The notes below the pieces were generated by a model. That model had not been told where the DNA came from and made no database searches. It saw only the letters and a program-made list of their open reading frames with translations. Of a stretch of 64,000 bases of DNA, positions 11,172 to 19,160 are shown one piece after another. Position numbers and translations under genes: made by a program. This DNA is from Inquilinus ginsengisoli_A (GTDB taxonomy: Bacteria > Pseudomonadota > Alphaproteobacteria > DSM-16000 > Inquilinaceae), in assembly GCF_031453975.1 (NCBI RefSeq), contig NZ_JAVDPW010000008.1, forward strand, positions 396,592 through 460,591, read 5' to 3'. Position 1 is the first letter of the stretch; each line of letters opens with the position of its first letter.

Positions 11172-12650
11172 ATGACGGACAGCCGTACCACCGACCGGAC
11201 CTCCGTGCCCCCGGCGCCGGGCAGCGGGCGCTGGCTGGCGCTGACCATCCTGTGCCTCGGCGTGCTGATGATCGTGCTGGATTCGACCGTGGTGAACGTC
11301 GCCCTGCCCTCGATCAAGGCCGATCTCGGCTTCACCGAAGCCAGCCTGGCCTGGGTGGTGAACGCCTATCTCCTGACCTTCGGCGGCTTCCTGCTGCTCG
11401 GCGGCCGGCTGGGCGACCTGTTCGGCCACCGCCGGCTGTTCCTGATCGGCCTGGCGGCGTTCACCCTGGCGTCGCTGGCCTGCGGCCTGGCCGGCAGCCA
11501 GACCTTCTTGGTCGCGGCCCGCGCGGTGCAGGGGCTGGGCGGCGCCGTGGTCTCCGCCGTGGCGCTGTCGCTGATCATGGACCTGTTCACCGAACCGGCC
11601 GACCGGGCCAAGGCGATGGGCGTCTACGGCTTCGTCTGCGCCGGCGGCGGCAGCATCGGCGTGCTGCTCGGCGGCCTCTTGACCGGCGCCTTCAGCTGGC
11701 ACTGGATCTTCCTGGTCAACCTGCCGATCGGCATCGCGGTCTTCGCCCTGTCGCTGATGCTGCTGCCCGCCGGCCGCGGCGAGGCCCCGTCCAGCCGACT
11801 CGACATCGCCGGCGCGGTCACCGTGACCGCCGCGCTGATGCTGGCGGTCTACGCCATCGTCGGCGGCAACGAGGCCGGCTGGACCTCCGGCCGCACCCTC
11901 GGCCTGCTGGGCGGCGCGGTGGCGCTGCTGGCGGTGTTCCTGGTGATCGAGTCGCGGGTCAGCGCGCCGCTGATGCCGCTGGGCCTGTTCCGGCTGCGCA
12001 GCCTGGCCGTCGCCAACATCGTCGGCGTCCTGTGGGCCGCCGCCATGTTCGCCTGGTTCTTCCTGTCGGCGCTGTACCTGCAGCAGGTGCTGGGCTACGA
12101 CCCGATGGCGGTCGGCCTGGCCTTCCTGCCGTCCAATCTGATCATGGCCGCCTTCTCGCTCGGCCTGTCCGCCAGGCTGGTGATGCGCTTCGGCATCCGG
12201 GCGCCGCTGGGCGGGGGGCTGCTGCTGGCCGCGGCCGGGCTGGCGCTGTTCGCCTGGGCCCCGGTCGACGGCAGCTTCACCCTGCATGTCCTGCCCGGCA
12301 TGCTGCTGCTGGGTCTTGGCGCCGGCATGGCGCTGAACCCGCTGCTGCTGGCGGCGATGAGCGAGGTGGGGCCGACCGACTCCGGCCTGGCCTCGGGCGT
12401 GGTCAACACCGCCTTCATGATGGGCGGGGCGCTGGGCCTGGCCGTGCTGGCCAGCCTGGCCGCGGCGCGCACTGGCGGGCTGCTGGCGGCGGGCGCCGAC
12501 CGGCTGGTGGCGCTGCTCGGCGGCTACCAGGCCGCCTTCCTGGTCGGGGCCTGCTTCGCGGCGCTGGCCGCGGTGCTGGGCGCCGCCCTGCTGCGCAACC
12601 CAGCCACGGCAGCGCCGGACGAAGCCAAGGCCGAGACCGTGACCCCGTAG
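11172..12650 (+). CDS. MFS drug exporter, DHA2 (EmrB/QacA) family
   Basis: This 492-residue membrane protein probably has 14 transmembrane segments. It shows the DHA2 signature in helix 1 (LMIVLDSTVVNVALPSIKADLG), motif A (GGRLGDLFGHRRLF) and the motif C region GGLLTGAFSWHWIFLVNLPIG. Such proteins expel hydrophobic drugs, dyes or other compounds using the proton gradient; the substrate cannot be deduced. The ATG has a good ribosome binding site (AAGGGGAAACGCCATC). No regulator lies directly beside it. The 273-bp gap from tex holds an AT-rich patch at about 11040-11085 that could contain the promoter. Confidence 0.92.
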   Translation: MTDSRTTDRTSVPPAPGSGRWLALTILCLGVLMIVLDSTVVNVALPSIKADLGFTEASLAWVVNAYLLTFGGFLLLGGRLGDLFGHRRLFLIGLAAFTLASLACGLAGSQTFLVAARAVQGLGGAVVSAVALSLIMDLFTEPADRAKAMGVYGFVCAGGGSIGVLLGGLLTGAFSWHWIFLVNLPIGIAVFALSLMLLPAGRGEAPSSRLDIAGAVTVTAALMLAVYAIVGGNEAGWTSGRTLGLLGGAVALLAVFLVIESRVSAPLMPLGLFRLRSLAVANIVGVLWAAAMFAWFFLSALYLQQVLGYDPMAVGLAFLPSNLIMAAFSLGLSARLVMRFGIRAPLGGGLLLAAAGLALFAWAPVDGSFTLHVLPGMLLLGLGAGMALNPLLLAAMSEVGPTDSGLASGVVNTAFMMGGALGLAVLASLAAARTGGLLAAGADRLVALLGGYQAAFLVGACFAALAAVLGAALLRNPATAAPDEAKAETVTP

Positions 12651-12744
12651 CTGCCGGCCGCAGAGAGCATGCGGCGAATTAGGCGAACGTCCTGTTCGAC
12701 CGCGGGCGGGTTGCTATAGTCCCGGTCCGGTCCGGAGAATCGCG

Positions 12745-13548
12745 ATGCCCGTTCCCGTCCTGCATGTCTGCTGCGGCGACAGCGCCGCCGAAGTGATCCG
12801 CGCCGGGCTGAACCTGCCCGAAGCGGCGGTGCTGGTCCTGCGCGACGACCTGGCGGTCGGGCCGCTCGGCGATGTCGACAGCGACCGGCCCGACGCCCGC
12901 GCCGCCTTCTGGCATGCGGTGTTCCCGGATGAGGATCGCGCGGCGATCGAGACCGGCGGCCGGCTGGTCGACCAGTTGGCGGAGGAGGCGGCGGTGCTGC
13001 GGGCGCTGCCGGACGCGGCGGAAACGTTCGTCCTGTGGCATGGCAGCGGCGCCGCCGAGCAGTTGAAGCTGCGCCGGGCGATCTGGGCGCTGCGCGACGC
13101 CACCGCGCCGCTCGAGGAGGTGGCGGTCGGCCCGGACCTGCTGCCCGGAGCCTTGCGCCGCGACATGACGGCCGTGGGCATGCTGGAGCCCGAGGATGTC
13201 CCGCGCGCCGCGGCCACGGCCCGGCCGGTCGATCCCGATCGCCGGGCCCGGTTGGCCGCCGAGTGGGAACGACTGCGCGCCGATGGCGGCGGGCTGCGGC
13301 ACCACCGGGGCGGCATCATCACCACCCATCCGATCGACGCGCATGACGCCGAGATCCTGGCCGCGGTCGGGACCGATTGGATGCCCGCTGCCCGCGTGAT
13401 CGGCCAGCCGATGGGCACGATCGCCGGCTTCTTCGCCACCGACGCCTTCTGCTTCTGGCGGCTGCGCCAGCTGGCGGCGCAGGGCCGGGTGGAGTTCGAG
13501 GGCAGCCCGGCCACCATCCGTGGCTGCCGGGTGCGGCGGACACGCTGA
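12745..13548 (+). CDS. DUF1835/DUF3658 domain protein
   Basis: This 267-residue protein combines an N-terminal DUF1835 region with a C-terminal DUF3658 region. DUF1835 shows HVCCGDSAAEVIRAGL at the start, LRDDLAVGPL near residue 33 and LWHGSGAAEQL near 96. DUF3658 runs from about 165, with HDAEILAAVGTDWMPAARVI and an FCFWRLRQL motif. I know no established biochemical function for the pair. GGAGAATCGCG upstream supports the ATG. The next gene, an HpcH/HpaI aldolase, starts 18 nt after the stop on the same strand, so the two probably form one transcript, but no pathway link is apparent. Confidence 0.85.
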   Translation: MPVPVLHVCCGDSAAEVIRAGLNLPEAAVLVLRDDLAVGPLGDVDSDRPDARAAFWHAVFPDEDRAAIETGGRLVDQLAEEAAVLRALPDAAETFVLWHGSGAAEQLKLRRAIWALRDATAPLEEVAVGPDLLPGALRRDMTAVGMLEPEDVPRAAATARPVDPDRRARLAAEWERLRADGGGLRHHRGGIITTHPIDAHDAEILAAVGTDWMPAARVIGQPMGTIAGFFATDAFCFWRLRQLAAQGRVEFEGSPATIRGCRVRRTR

Positions 13549-13566
13549 CAGAGGAACGAAACACCG

Positions 13567-14331
13567 ATGGAACTCGACCGGAACCGGTTCAAGGCGGCGC
13601 TGGCCGCCGGGCACACCCAGATCGGGCTGTGGAGCAGCCTGTGCAGCAACATCGTCGCCGAGATCATCGGCGACAGCGGCTTCGACTGGATCCTGTTCGA
13701 CACCGAGCATTCGCCGAACGAGCTGCCGGACCTGCTGGCGCAGCTGCAGGCGGCGGCGCGCGGCACCGCGACGGGCATCGTGCGGCCGGCCTGGAACGAC
13801 CCGGTGCTGATCAAGCGCATCCTCGACATCGGCGCCCAGGCGCTGCTGATCCCCTTCGTGCAGAATGCCGAGGAGGCGCGCCGCGCCGTGGCCGCCTGCC
13901 GCTACCCGCCAGCCGGCATCCGCGGCATCACCACCAGCGGCCGCGGCAGCCATTACGGCCGGGTCGCCGACTACCTGAAGAAGGCGGATGCCGAGATCTG
14001 CGTGCTGCTGCAGGTCGAGACCGGCGAGGCGCTGGCGCGGATCGAGGACATCGCCGGGGTCGACGGCGTCGACGGCGTGTTCATCGGCCCGTCCGACCTG
14101 TCGGCCTCGATGGGCCATATCGGCAACCCGGCCCATCCGGAGGTGCAGGCCGCGATCCAGGACGCGGTGCGGCGGCTGACCGCGATCGGCAAGCCGGCCG
14201 GCATCCTGACCTCGATCGAGGCCGAGGCCCGGCGCTACATCGAATGGGGTTACCGCTTCGTCGCGGTCGGCTCCGACCTCGGCCTGCTCGCCCGCAACGC
14301 CGACGCGCTGGCGCGCAGCTACAAGAGCTGA
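13567..14331 (+). CDS. HpcH/HpaI family class II aldolase
   Basis: This 254-residue TIM-barrel aldolase carries the family motifs. GFDWILFDTEHSPNE holds the metal-binding Glu, with VRPAWNDPVLIKRILDIGAQ and the GIRGITTSGRG arginine region. QVETGEALARIEDIAGVDGVDG and FIGPSDLSASMG complete the active site. Relatives cleave 4-hydroxy-2-oxoheptanedioate or 2-dehydro-3-deoxyglucarate into pyruvate plus an aldehyde. The substrate here is not determined, because no catabolic genes lie alongside. AGAGGAA upstream supports the ATG. It follows the DUF1835 gene after 18 nt, and a GC-rich hairpin follows it. Confidence 0.9.
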   Translation: MELDRNRFKAALAAGHTQIGLWSSLCSNIVAEIIGDSGFDWILFDTEHSPNELPDLLAQLQAAARGTATGIVRPAWNDPVLIKRILDIGAQALLIPFVQNAEEARRAVAACRYPPAGIRGITTSGRGSHYGRVADYLKKADAEICVLLQVETGEALARIEDIAGVDGVDGVFIGPSDLSASMGHIGNPAHPEVQAAIQDAVRRLTAIGKPAGILTSIEAEARRYIEWGYRFVAVGSDLGLLARNADALARSYKS

Positions 14332-14342
14332 TCTGTCGCACA

Positions 14343-14366
14343 GCGGCCGGGTTTGCGCCCGGCCGC
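14343..14366 (+). terminator. Possible hairpin terminator after the aldolase gene
   Basis: GCGGCCGGG (14343-14351) pairs with CCCGGCCGC (14358-14366) around TTTGCG, 11 nt after the aldolase stop. There is no T-run on either side, so termination is uncertain; it may only protect the mRNA end. Confidence 0.4.
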
Positions 14367-14408
14367 GGCCGTGATATCCCGGCCGGGCTGAAGGGGGAAC
14401 GCAGCGAC

Positions 14409-14798
14409 GTGCGGATGAGGCGCAGGCAAGGACGGACATCATGGGTCGCGCTGTGCGCGGCCTATCTGCTGTTCTTCCAGGCCCTGATCGGCGGCTTCGC
14501 CATTGGCGCCAGCGCCGCCCCCGTCGCCTTCGACCCCCTGTCCGGCCTGTGCCGCGCCGATGGCGGCCCGTCCACCCCCGACCGCCCGGACCAGCCCGCC
14601 GGCCACGGCCACCTGCCCGATTGCTGCACCATCGGCTGCAGCATGTTCGGCGGCCACATGGCCCCGGTCTTCGTCGCGGTGCTGCTGGTGCCGCAGCTGG
14701 CCGGCGAACCCGAGGCCACGCCCCTCCGCACCGCGCCGGCCGTCGTCGCCGTGCCGCGGTCGCCGGCCAACCCCCGAGCCCCGCCCTTCCAGGCCTGA
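14409..14798 (+). CDS. DUF2946 family protein, first gene of the copper cluster
   Basis: This protein of about 129 residues has one N-terminal hydrophobic segment (WVALCAAYLLFFQALIGGFA, then GASA) that is a signal peptide or anchor. A short Cys/His-rich patch follows (HGHLPDCCTIGCSMFGGHMAP), then a Pro/Arg-rich tail. This matches DUF2946, a family often found with copper-homeostasis genes. The start is a GTG at 14409, spaced about 11 nt after GGGGGAA; an ATG at 14415 is the alternative. PCu(A)C, SCO, YcnI and CopC/D genes follow in order, so a role in periplasmic copper handling is inferred from context and the Cys/His/Met residues. Confidence 0.75.
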   Translation: MRMRRRQGRTSWVALCAAYLLFFQALIGGFAIGASAAPVAFDPLSGLCRADGGPSTPDRPDQPAGHGHLPDCCTIGCSMFGGHMAPVFVAVLLVPQLAGEPEATPLRTAPAVVAVPRSPANPRAPPFQA

Positions 14799-14902
14799 CC
14801 CCGCCCGGACCTTCGGGTCCGCAACGGTTCACGACCGCGCCCCCGCCATCCACCCTAAAAATGGGGTGAATCGGGGGGCGGTCCTGCCTGGAGCACCCCA
14901 TC

Positions 14903-15397
14903 ATGTCCCTGTTTGCGAAAGCCGCCCTGGCCCTGGCGCTGCTGGCCGCCGGGCCGGCGCTGGCCCAGGAGTTCAAGGCCGGCGCCATCCACATCACCCA
15001 TCCCTGGAGCCGGGCCACCCCGGCCGGGGCCAAGGTCGCCGGCGGCTATGCCGCGATCGAGAACACCGGGTCCGAGCCCGACCGGCTGGTCTCGGCGACG
15101 GCCGAGATCGCCGGCCATGTCGAGATTCACCAGATGGCCATGACCGACGGCGTCATGACCATGCGGCTGATGCCGGACGGGCTGCCGGTGCCGGCCAACG
15201 GCCGGGCCGCGCTGGCCCCCGACGGCTACCATCTGATGTTCCTCGAGCTGAAGCGGCCGCTGAAGGCGGGCGAGGACTTCGCCGGCAGGCTGACCTTCGA
15301 GAAGGCCGGCACCGTCGATGTCCGCTTCGCGGTCGAGGCGATCGGCGCCACCGCGCCGGACCACAGCGCCGCGACCATGCCCGGGATGGGGAATTGA
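14903..15397 (+). CDS. Periplasmic copper chaperone PCu(A)C
   Basis: This 164-residue protein has a signal peptide (MSLFAKAALALALLAAGPAL, cut after ALAQ). The Cu(I) ligand set of the family is visible: H76 in HQMAM with nearby Met residues, and H110/M112 in GYHLMF. The C-terminus adds a His/Met-bearing tail (DHSAATMPGMGN) that could also hold copper. PCu(A)C proteins deliver Cu(I) to the CuA or CuB centre of cytochrome oxidase, usually together with SCO proteins. The SCO gene starts one nucleotide after the stop, which supports a joint function. A hairpin-forming leader (CACCC...GGGTG near 14856-14873) precedes it. Confidence 0.94.
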   Translation: MSLFAKAALALALLAAGPALAQEFKAGAIHITHPWSRATPAGAKVAGGYAAIENTGSEPDRLVSATAEIAGHVEIHQMAMTDGVMTMRLMPDGLPVPANGRAALAPDGYHLMFLELKRPLKAGEDFAGRLTFEKAGTVDVRFAVEAIGATAPDHSAATMPGMGN

Positions 15398-15398
15398 G

Positions 15399-16004
15399 AT
15401 GCGCGCCCGCATCCTGGTCCCGCTGCTGCTCGCGGCCATCGCCATCCTGGTGGGGGCCGCCGGCTTCCTGCTGGTCTATTCGAAGGACCCGTCGGCCACC
15501 CGGACCGTGGTGTCCGGGGCGCTGCCGGGCGGCGCGTTCCGGCTGACCGACCAGAACGGCGCCATGGTCAGCGACGCCGACCTGAAGGGCCGGCCCTTCG
15601 CCATCTTCTTCGGCTTCACCCACTGCCCCGAGATCTGCCCGACCACGCTGTGGGAGATGTCGCAGGCGCTGGCGGCGCTGGGCCCCGAGGCCGACCAGGT
15701 GAAGGTGCTGTTCGTCACCGTCGACCCGGAGCGCGACCGGCCGGAGATGCTGCAGCAGTACCTGCAGTCCTTCGACCCCCGTATCACCGGGCTGACCGGC
15801 AGCGAGGCCGAGATCACCGCCGTGGCCAAGGCGTACCGCGTCTACTGGCGGAAGGTCCCGACCAGCGACGGCGACTACACCATGGACCATTCGGCGATGA
15901 TCTACCTGATGGATCGCCAGGGCCGCTTCGCCGACACCATCGCCTACGGCACCCCCGGCCCCGAACGGGTCGCGGCGCTGCGCCGGCTGATCGCCGGCGC
16001 CTGA
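15399..16004 (+). CDS. SCO1/SenC/PrrC-type copper chaperone
   Basis: This 201-residue protein has an N-terminal membrane anchor (LVPLLLAAIAILVGAAGFLL) and a thioredoxin-like domain. The CxxxC copper/redox motif is in HCPEIC (C76 and C80), and the third ligand is His in MDHSAM (H164). SCO proteins assemble the CuA site of cytochrome c oxidase in the periplasm or act as thiol reductants for it. The ATG is separated from the PCu(A)C stop by a single base, so translation is almost certainly coupled. No oxidase genes lie in the window. Confidence 0.94.
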   Translation: MRARILVPLLLAAIAILVGAAGFLLVYSKDPSATRTVVSGALPGGAFRLTDQNGAMVSDADLKGRPFAIFFGFTHCPEICPTTLWEMSQALAALGPEADQVKVLFVTVDPERDRPEMLQQYLQSFDPRITGLTGSEAEITAVAKAYRVYWRKVPTSDGDYTMDHSAMIYLMDRQGRFADTIAYGTPGPERVAALRRLIAGA

Positions 16005-16069
16005 ACCCTTTTCCCATTTTTGAACGCCATCCGACCGGCCGCGGCCGGTCCCATCCTGGAGAATCGACC

Positions 16070-16588
16070 ATGCCGAAATCCTTCCTGCCCGCCTTGGCCG
16101 CCGCCGCCCTGGCCGCCGCCCCGGCCTTCGCCCACATCACGCTGGAGACGCAGCAGGCGGCCGTGGGCGGCGCCTATAAGGCGGTGCTGCGCGTGCCGCA
16201 TGGCTGCGACGGGTCGGCCACCATCAAGATCCGCGTCCAGATCCCGGAGGGGGTGATCGCGGTCAAGCCGATGCCGAAGCCCGGCTGGACCCTGGCCACG
16301 GTGAAGGGCAAATACGCCGCCTCCTACGACTACTACGGCACCCCGACCAACGAGGGTGTGAAGGAGGTGGTGTGGAGCGGCGGCAACCTGCCGGACGAGT
16401 TCTATGACGAGTTCGTGTTCCGCGGCTATCTGACCGCCGACCTGAAGCCGGACACCAAGCTGTACTTCCCGGTGGTGCAGGAATGCGAAAAGGGGACCGA
16501 CCGCTGGATCGAGATCCCGGCCGAGGGCAAGGACCCCGACGACTACGAGACCCCGGCCCCCGGCATCCGGCTGCTGCCGAGGCCGTGA
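16070..16588 (+). CDS. YcnI-like copper-binding protein (DUF1775)
   Basis: This 172-residue secreted protein has signal peptide MPKSFLPALAAAALAAAPAF, cut after AFA. The mature protein begins HITLE, the N-terminal His that in YcnI forms part of a Cu site together with a conserved Trp/Glu. Family features include VPHGCDGSATIKIRVQIPEG near residue 39, KPGWTL near 65 and WSGGNLPDEFYDEFVFR. YcnI-type proteins are periplasmic copper chaperones encoded beside CopC/CopD. Here the CopC-CopD fusion follows, though a 166-bp palindromic repeat has come between them. Confidence 0.92.
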   Translation: MPKSFLPALAAAALAAAPAFAHITLETQQAAVGGAYKAVLRVPHGCDGSATIKIRVQIPEGVIAVKPMPKPGWTLATVKGKYAASYDYYGTPTNEGVKEVVWSGGNLPDEFYDEFVFRGYLTADLKPDTKLYFPVVQECEKGTDRWIEIPAEGKDPDDYETPAPGIRLLPRP

Positions 16589-16630
16589 GAACGTCCTCGA
16601 CCTGCCTCCTCGGCGCTTCGCAAAAGGAGT

Positions 16631-16796
16631 CCCCCCTCCCCTCGCGGGAGGGGGCCAGGGGGTGGGGGTTGCCGATCGTAAGGCGCCGGAACCTGGTCGT
16701 GAGACCTGACGAATCCGCCCACTCCTTCGCATTCAGAGGTCGTTCTTTCGGCTCGAACCCCCTCTCCCTGGCCCCCTCCCGCAAGGGGAGAGGGGA
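16631..16796. repeat. Palindromic dispersed repeat, family D, between ycnI-like and copCD
   Basis: Two GC-rich arms, about 38 bp each, are inverted copies of each other. The left arm reads CTCGCGGGAGGGGGCCAGGG and the right arm CCCTGGCCCCCTCCCGCAAG, separated by about 90 bp of unique sequence. The layout is like a small non-autonomous mobile repeat (MITE-like) or the CCCTCCC-type repeats common in alphaproteobacteria. It lies directly against the first codons of the copCD signal peptide. Confidence 0.75.
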
Positions 16797-18399
16797 CAAG
16801 AGAAGATTCGCTGCGCTCTGGTTCGTTCTCCTGATCGCCATCCTGGCCGGGCTGATCGCCCCCCATGCCGCCCTGGCCCATGCCTCGCTGATCCAGGCCG
16901 AGCCGGCGGACAATGCGGTGGTCGCGGCGGCGCCGGCCGGCTTCTCGCTGACCTTCAACGAGCCGGTGTCGCCGCTGGTGCTGCGGCTGATCGGGCCCGA
17001 CGGCACCGCCACGGTGCTGGACCACTACCGGCTCGAGGACGCCACGCTGGTGATCGAGGCGCCGCCCGGCATCGGCCCCGGCACCCATATGCTGAGCTGG
17101 CGCGTGATCTCCGAGGACGGCCATCCGGTCGGCGGGTCCGTCGTGTTCTCGGTCGGCGCGCCCAGTGCCGGGCCGGTGCCGGGGACGGCGGAAGCGGTCG
17201 ACAGGCCGGTCCGCGCGGCGATCTGGCTGGCCAAGGTCGCGCTTTACGCCGCGCTGTTCCTCGGCGTCGGCGCGGCGGTGTTCCGCGCCGCGGTGGCGCC
17301 ACTGCCCCGTGCTACCACGCGGACCGCCGTCGTCCTGATGCTGCTGGGGCTGGCGGCCGCGCCGCTGTCGGTCGGGCTGCAGGGGCTGGATGCGCTGGAC
17401 GTGCCGCTGTCCGGCCTGGGCCAGCGCATCGCCTGGGCCACCGGCTGGGGCACCAGCTACGGCACCACCGCGCTGGTCGCGGCCTTGGCGCTGGCGCTCG
17501 GCCTGCTGGCCCTGGCGCTGCGGCGCGGACCGATGGCGGCCGTGCCGGCGCTGCTGGCCCTGGCCGCGACCGGCCTGGCGCTGGCGGCCAGCGGCCATGC
17601 CAGCGCCGCCGCGCCGCAGACGCTGACCCGGCCGGCCGTGTTCGTGCACGCGGTCTGCATCACGGCCTGGGCCGGGGCGCTGCTGCCGCTGGGCCTGCAT
17701 CTGCGCGCCGGCGGACCCGGGGCGGTGGCGGCGCTGCGCCGCTTCGCCGCCCTGATCCCCTTCATCGTCACGCCGCTGGTGGCTGCAGGCCTGACCCTGG
17801 CCGTGGTCCAGCTGGACCATTTCTCGGCGCTGTGGACCACCGCCTATGGCCGGGTCCTGCTGGTCAAGCTGGCGCTGGTGCTGCTGCTGTTCGGCTTGGC
17901 CGCGCTGAACCGCTGGCGGCTGACCAGCCGGGCCGAGGCCGGCGACGGACCGGCGGCGCGGTACCTGGCCCGGTCGATCGCGGTCGAGACGCTGCTGGTG
18001 CTGGCGATCTTCGCCGTCGCCGCCACCTGGCGCTTCACCCCGCCGCCGCGCGCTTTGGCCGAGGCCGCGGCCCGGCCGGCATCGATCCACATCCACACCG
18101 CCCCCGCCATGGCTGACCTGACCATCAGCCCCGGCCGCGCCGGCCCGGTGACGGCGTCGATCGTGGTGATGACCGGGGATTTCGGCGCGCTGGACGCGCA
18201 GGAGGTGACGCTGGTGCTGTCCAACCCCGCCGCCGGGATCGAGCCGATCCGCCGGCCGGCGGCCAAGGCCGGGGACGGCAGCTGGCGCGTCGACGGGCTG
18301 ACCATCCCGGTGCCGGGCCGCTGGACCGCCCGGATCGAGGTGCTGATCTCGGATTTCGAGATGGCGCGGCTGGAGGACGAGGTCGAGATCCGGCCGTAG
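16699..18399 (+). CDS. CopC-CopD fusion (YcnJ-like copper resistance/import protein), start uncertain
   Basis: The mature protein begins HASLIQAEPA at 16879, the Cu-binding N-terminal His of CopC, with a second ligand in SEDGHPVGG. A CopD membrane part follows with about eight hydrophobic segments and HASAAAPQTLTRP / FVHAVCITAWAGALLPLGLH. A periplasmic domain ends the protein (from about 18100). Such fusions move copper across the inner membrane. The signal peptide RRFAALWFVLLIAILAG is intact, but no ATG, GTG or TTG lies in frame between the repeat and that segment. The nearest upstream candidate is a GTG at 16699 inside the repeat. The repeat probably replaced the native start, so the real start, and whether the gene is still translated well, is unclear. 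Confidence 0.85.
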   Translation: MRPDESAHSFAFRGRSFGSNPLSLAPSRKGRGDKRRFAALWFVLLIAILAGLIAPHAALAHASLIQAEPADNAVVAAAPAGFSLTFNEPVSPLVLRLIGPDGTATVLDHYRLEDATLVIEAPPGIGPGTHMLSWRVISEDGHPVGGSVVFSVGAPSAGPVPGTAEAVDRPVRAAIWLAKVALYAALFLGVGAAVFRAAVAPLPRATTRTAVVLMLLGLAAAPLSVGLQGLDALDVPLSGLGQRIAWATGWGTSYGTTALVAALALALGLLALALRRGPMAAVPALLALAATGLALAASGHASAAAPQTLTRPAVFVHAVCITAWAGALLPLGLHLRAGGPGAVAALRRFAALIPFIVTPLVAAGLTLAVVQLDHFSALWTTAYGRVLLVKLALVLLLFGLAALNRWRLTSRAEAGDGPAARYLARSIAVETLLVLAIFAVAATWRFTPPPRALAEAAARPASIHIHTAPAMADLTISPGRAGPVTASIVVMTGDFGALDAQEVTLVLSNPAAGIEPIRRPAAKAGDGSWRVDGLTIPVPGRWTARIEVLISDFEMARLEDEVEIRP

Positions 18400-18412
18400 C
18401 CGGACCGCAGCC

Positions 18413-19147
18413 TCAGGGGCCGAGCAGGCGCATCGCCCAGATGCCGAGGGCCAGCCACGGCCCGAAGGCGATGGCGGTGTGCCGGGTCAGCCCCCCGCGC
18501 TGAAGGATCAGCGCCGCCGCCAGCGCGCCGCCGGCGCCGATCAGGATCACGCCGGGCAGGGCCTGCCAGCCGAGCCAGGCGCCGCCCGCCGCCAGCAGCT
18601 TGGCGTCACCCAGCCCCAGCCCGTCGCGGCCGCGCAGGCGGCGATAGGCGAAGGCGAGGCCGGCGAACACCGCATAGCCAACCGCGGCGCCGGCGATCCG
18701 GTCGATGGGCGGCGCGCCATCCATCGTCACCAGCCCTTCCAGCAGCCCGGCGGCGATCAGCGGCAGGGTCAGCATGTCGGGCAGAAGACCGGTGCGCCGG
18801 TCGATGGCGCCGAGCAGCAGCAGCCACCAGCCCAGCAGGCAGGTCGCGGGCATCGCCGCGGGGCTGCCGGCCACCAACGCCAGGACGGCGACGCCGACCG
18901 CCGCCAGCTCGATCACGGGATGCATCCGGTCGATCGCCGCGCCGCAATGGCGGCAGCGGCCGCGGAGCGCCAGCCAGCTGGCGATGGGAATCAAATCCCG
19001 TGCCGTCAGCGGCTGCCGGCAATGGTCGCAGCGCGAGCGGCCGAGCAGCAGGCCCCGGGCGTCGTCCGGCAGACGCTGCGCCGCCGCAGCAAGGAAGCTG
19101 CCGATGATCGGCGAGGCGGCGAGCAGCGCGATCGCGACCGGGGTCAC
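18413..19147 (-). CDS. gspO: Type II secretion / type IV prepilin peptidase GspO (PilD)
   Basis: This 244-residue membrane aspartyl protease has two CxxC pairs in the cytoplasmic loop (C40/C43 and C65/C68). The two catalytic aspartates lie in AIDRRTGLLPD and GLGDAKLL. It removes the leader peptide from prepilins and methylates the new N-terminal Phe, so its substrates are GspG, H, I, J and K of the operon opposite. It follows gspD on the same strand after 13 nt. There is a full set of membrane helices and no sign of truncation. Confidence 0.95.
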   Translation of the reverse strand: MTPVAIALLAASPIIGSFLAAAAQRLPDDARGLLLGRSRCDHCRQPLTARDLIPIASWLALRGRCRHCGAAIDRMHPVIELAAVGVAVLALVAGSPAAMPATCLLGWWLLLLGAIDRRTGLLPDMLTLPLIAAGLLEGLVTMDGAPPIDRIAGAAVGYAVFAGLAFAYRRLRGRDGLGLGDAKLLAAGGAWLGWQALPGVILIGAGGALAAALILQRGGLTRHTAIAFGPWLALGIWAMRLLGP

Positions 19148-19160
19148 GGCGCCCGGCGGG

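Noticed and set aside
12679..15033. A 784-codon minus-strand frame across several plus-strand genes
   Set aside because: It spans three well-supported genes on the other strand and has no motif; it is a GC-driven shadow.
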